Origin: Pseudonectria foliicola
Taxonomy: Eukaryota; Ascomycota; Sordariomycetes; Hypocreales; Nectriaceae
Length of the DNA stretch: 64,000 nt
Reading direction: 5' to 3'
Assembly: GCA_003693505.1 (NCBI GenBank)
Contig: QUZD01000042.1
Location: 124,001-188,000 of the forward strand
The stretch's first letter is position 1. Each line of letters opens with the position of its first letter. The position numbers were made by a program, and so were the translations under genes. Shown here one piece after another: positions 62,801 through 64,000 of this stretch. The notes under the pieces are model-generated. The model searched no databases. It was not told the DNA's origin and worked only from the letters and a program-made list of their open reading frames with translations.

Positions 62801-64000
62801 GACGTGGCCAAGCCGCTTCCCCAGACTTTATGGCTGCGTGGGCCGCAATCTCCATCTCCACGCCGCCACGGAGAATGCGGGGTGGCTGTGCCTCTCCTGG
62901 CCTTTCCTGGCCTTCTCCTGGCCTTTCCTTGCCTTGCTGGCCTATCGTCTTTGTTTCTCGCACTCGCTTTCGCCCGCTACATCCCGCCAAACTTACGTAT
63001 CGGCTCACCTGCCCTCCTGGGTAGGATCGACTTGGCTACAGTATGTACGTACAGAGTCCAAGGGGCTAGCAAGAAACTCTGGCTCCGTCAGCAGGTACCT
63101 AAGGTAGCTAAGGTAGGTAGGTACTAGACTAAGTACCTGGGTAAATAGAAAACCAAACAAGCCAAGGTAGTGCAGCATGCAGTCCCCAGCCGCAATCCGT
63201 TGCAAGACGACGCCATCGTCGACTTGGCCCACGGCATGACGCCTGCTCCTTCACCAAGCGTCACCAAGGTGCACCAGGATGCACCAGGATGCACCAGCCC
63301 GCCGGATTGAGATGGCATACCTACTCGTGCCGCTCGTCATCTCATCACATCACATTCCGTCCACTCAGTACAGAGTACAGACTACGCACGTACGTAATGG
63401 CCTCCCGCAGAGGCCGCCGGCCCCCCGTTGTGTCTGAACGCCAACATCCAGCCCAACGTGGGATGTCCCGGCTTCCGGTGTCTCGGGGGAACCTGACGCT
63501 GTGGCTGGCAAAGCAATCAATCACCGTCAATGCATGCGAGGCGAACCCGTTACGGGGTAGGCAACGGCATCGACACAAGGCTTCCAGACCCTTCCGATCC
63601 TCCCCTCCTATCCCGCATTCAGGCAACCTCCAGCCGAGAAACACCCTCCTCCTCTTGTGTCTTGCTACGTACTCACTACTGTACCATGGCAGACCTGGTC
63701 GTCCTTGTCCCAGATTTCGCCATATCGACTAATTTGGCCGGTCGCTTCGGGGGCGTCGTACTTCCCCAGGTTCTGGGCGGACGACAAAAGTGTGGAGGTG
63801 GCGCATGGGCGTGATACCTACCAATTGCCAGCTGGGGCCACCATGGAGAGCCCATGTGATCACTTTCCAGCATCTGCCGTGCCGGTCCCGTCTACATTTA
63901 CAGTTTACCAGGAACCCGTTGGGTCGCGAGGACCGGATTGCCCCAAGTTTCGTGTGACGACGAAACGCCGGACATCCAAGGCCGCTGATCGCGGGCAACG

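Larger units (their letters stand above)
53244..64000. other. Gene-free interval of 10.8 kb to the end of the window
   Basis: The left few hundred bases are the leader and promoter of the Ecl1 gene. Beyond that I find no gene: frames are short, domain-free and often repeat-derived. Notable contents are a GTGTCTGT microsatellite, an imperfect hairpin of TACCTACC/TAGGTAGG arms, a CATA array, a 12-bp palindrome, a G10 run at 58802-58811, GGGAGCAGT repeats near 62075-62100 and many ACAGATTAC motifs. A start of a gene near the right edge (ATG at 63686) was considered and not accepted. Confidence 0.6.

Noticed and set aside
63686..63814. Possible gene start at the right edge (MADLVVLVPDFAIS...)
   Set aside because: The frame stops after about 43 codons and no convincing donor or following exon is visible before the window ends.

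Overview
This window looks like nuclear chromosomal DNA of a filamentous ascomycete, most likely a Sordariomycete and plausibly Hypocreales (inference). The supporting signs are short spliceosomal introns (51-123 bp) with GT..AG ends and CTAAC/CTGAC-type branch sites, Pezizomycotina-type proteins (a hybrid histidine kinase, an ankyrin+DIL protein, an Ecl1 lifespan factor), and long GC-balanced intergenic DNA full of short tandem repeats and TAGGTAGGTA-type motifs. Eleven protein-coding genes are supported. Their 19 proposed introns all keep reading frame when spliced.

Layout: 2.5-4.1 kb (+) low-complexity Pro/Gln-rich protein; 5.7-9.7 kb (-) TBC-domain RabGAP with a very long simple-sequence N-terminus; 9.7-14.9 kb gene-free block of many different micro- and minisatellites; 14.9-17.6 kb (-) ankyrin/DIL protein; 18.3-19.4 kb (-) allantoicase, with a perfect UaY-type site and a GATA pair upstream; 20.6-21.4 kb (+) cytochrome b561 membrane protein, divergent from allantoicase; 21.4-28.0 kb gene-free; 28.0-34.2 kb (+) hybrid histidine kinase of about 2046 aa; 35.3-36.9 kb (-) histidine-phosphatase-fold protein; 38.6-39.2 kb (+) PRKRIP1/DUF1168 spliceosome-associated protein; 39.6-41.6 kb (-) chaperonin subunit CCT gamma; 42.3-44.2 kb (-) unrecognised 567-aa protein; 44.2-52.8 kb gene-free; 52.8-53.2 kb (-) Ecl1-family zinc protein; 53.2-64.0 kb gene-free.

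The genes do not form an obvious pathway or biosynthetic cluster. Most are housekeeping or signalling genes: Rab GTPase control, tubulin/actin folding, splicing, purine-nitrogen catabolism, two-component signalling and stationary-phase survival. No transposase, reverse transcriptase, viral gene, CRISPR array, rRNA or convincing tRNA was found. The most notable points are a degenerate pseudo-receiver inside the histidine kinase, an intron placed one codon before its phospho-acceptor Asp, sense-strand poly-C tracts in four introns, a UaY/GATA regulatory module at the allantoicase gene, an 11-copy TTGACAG array in a divergent promoter, and unusually large gene-free, repeat-rich intervals. All gene models were read by eye and have not been checked by search or transcript data.
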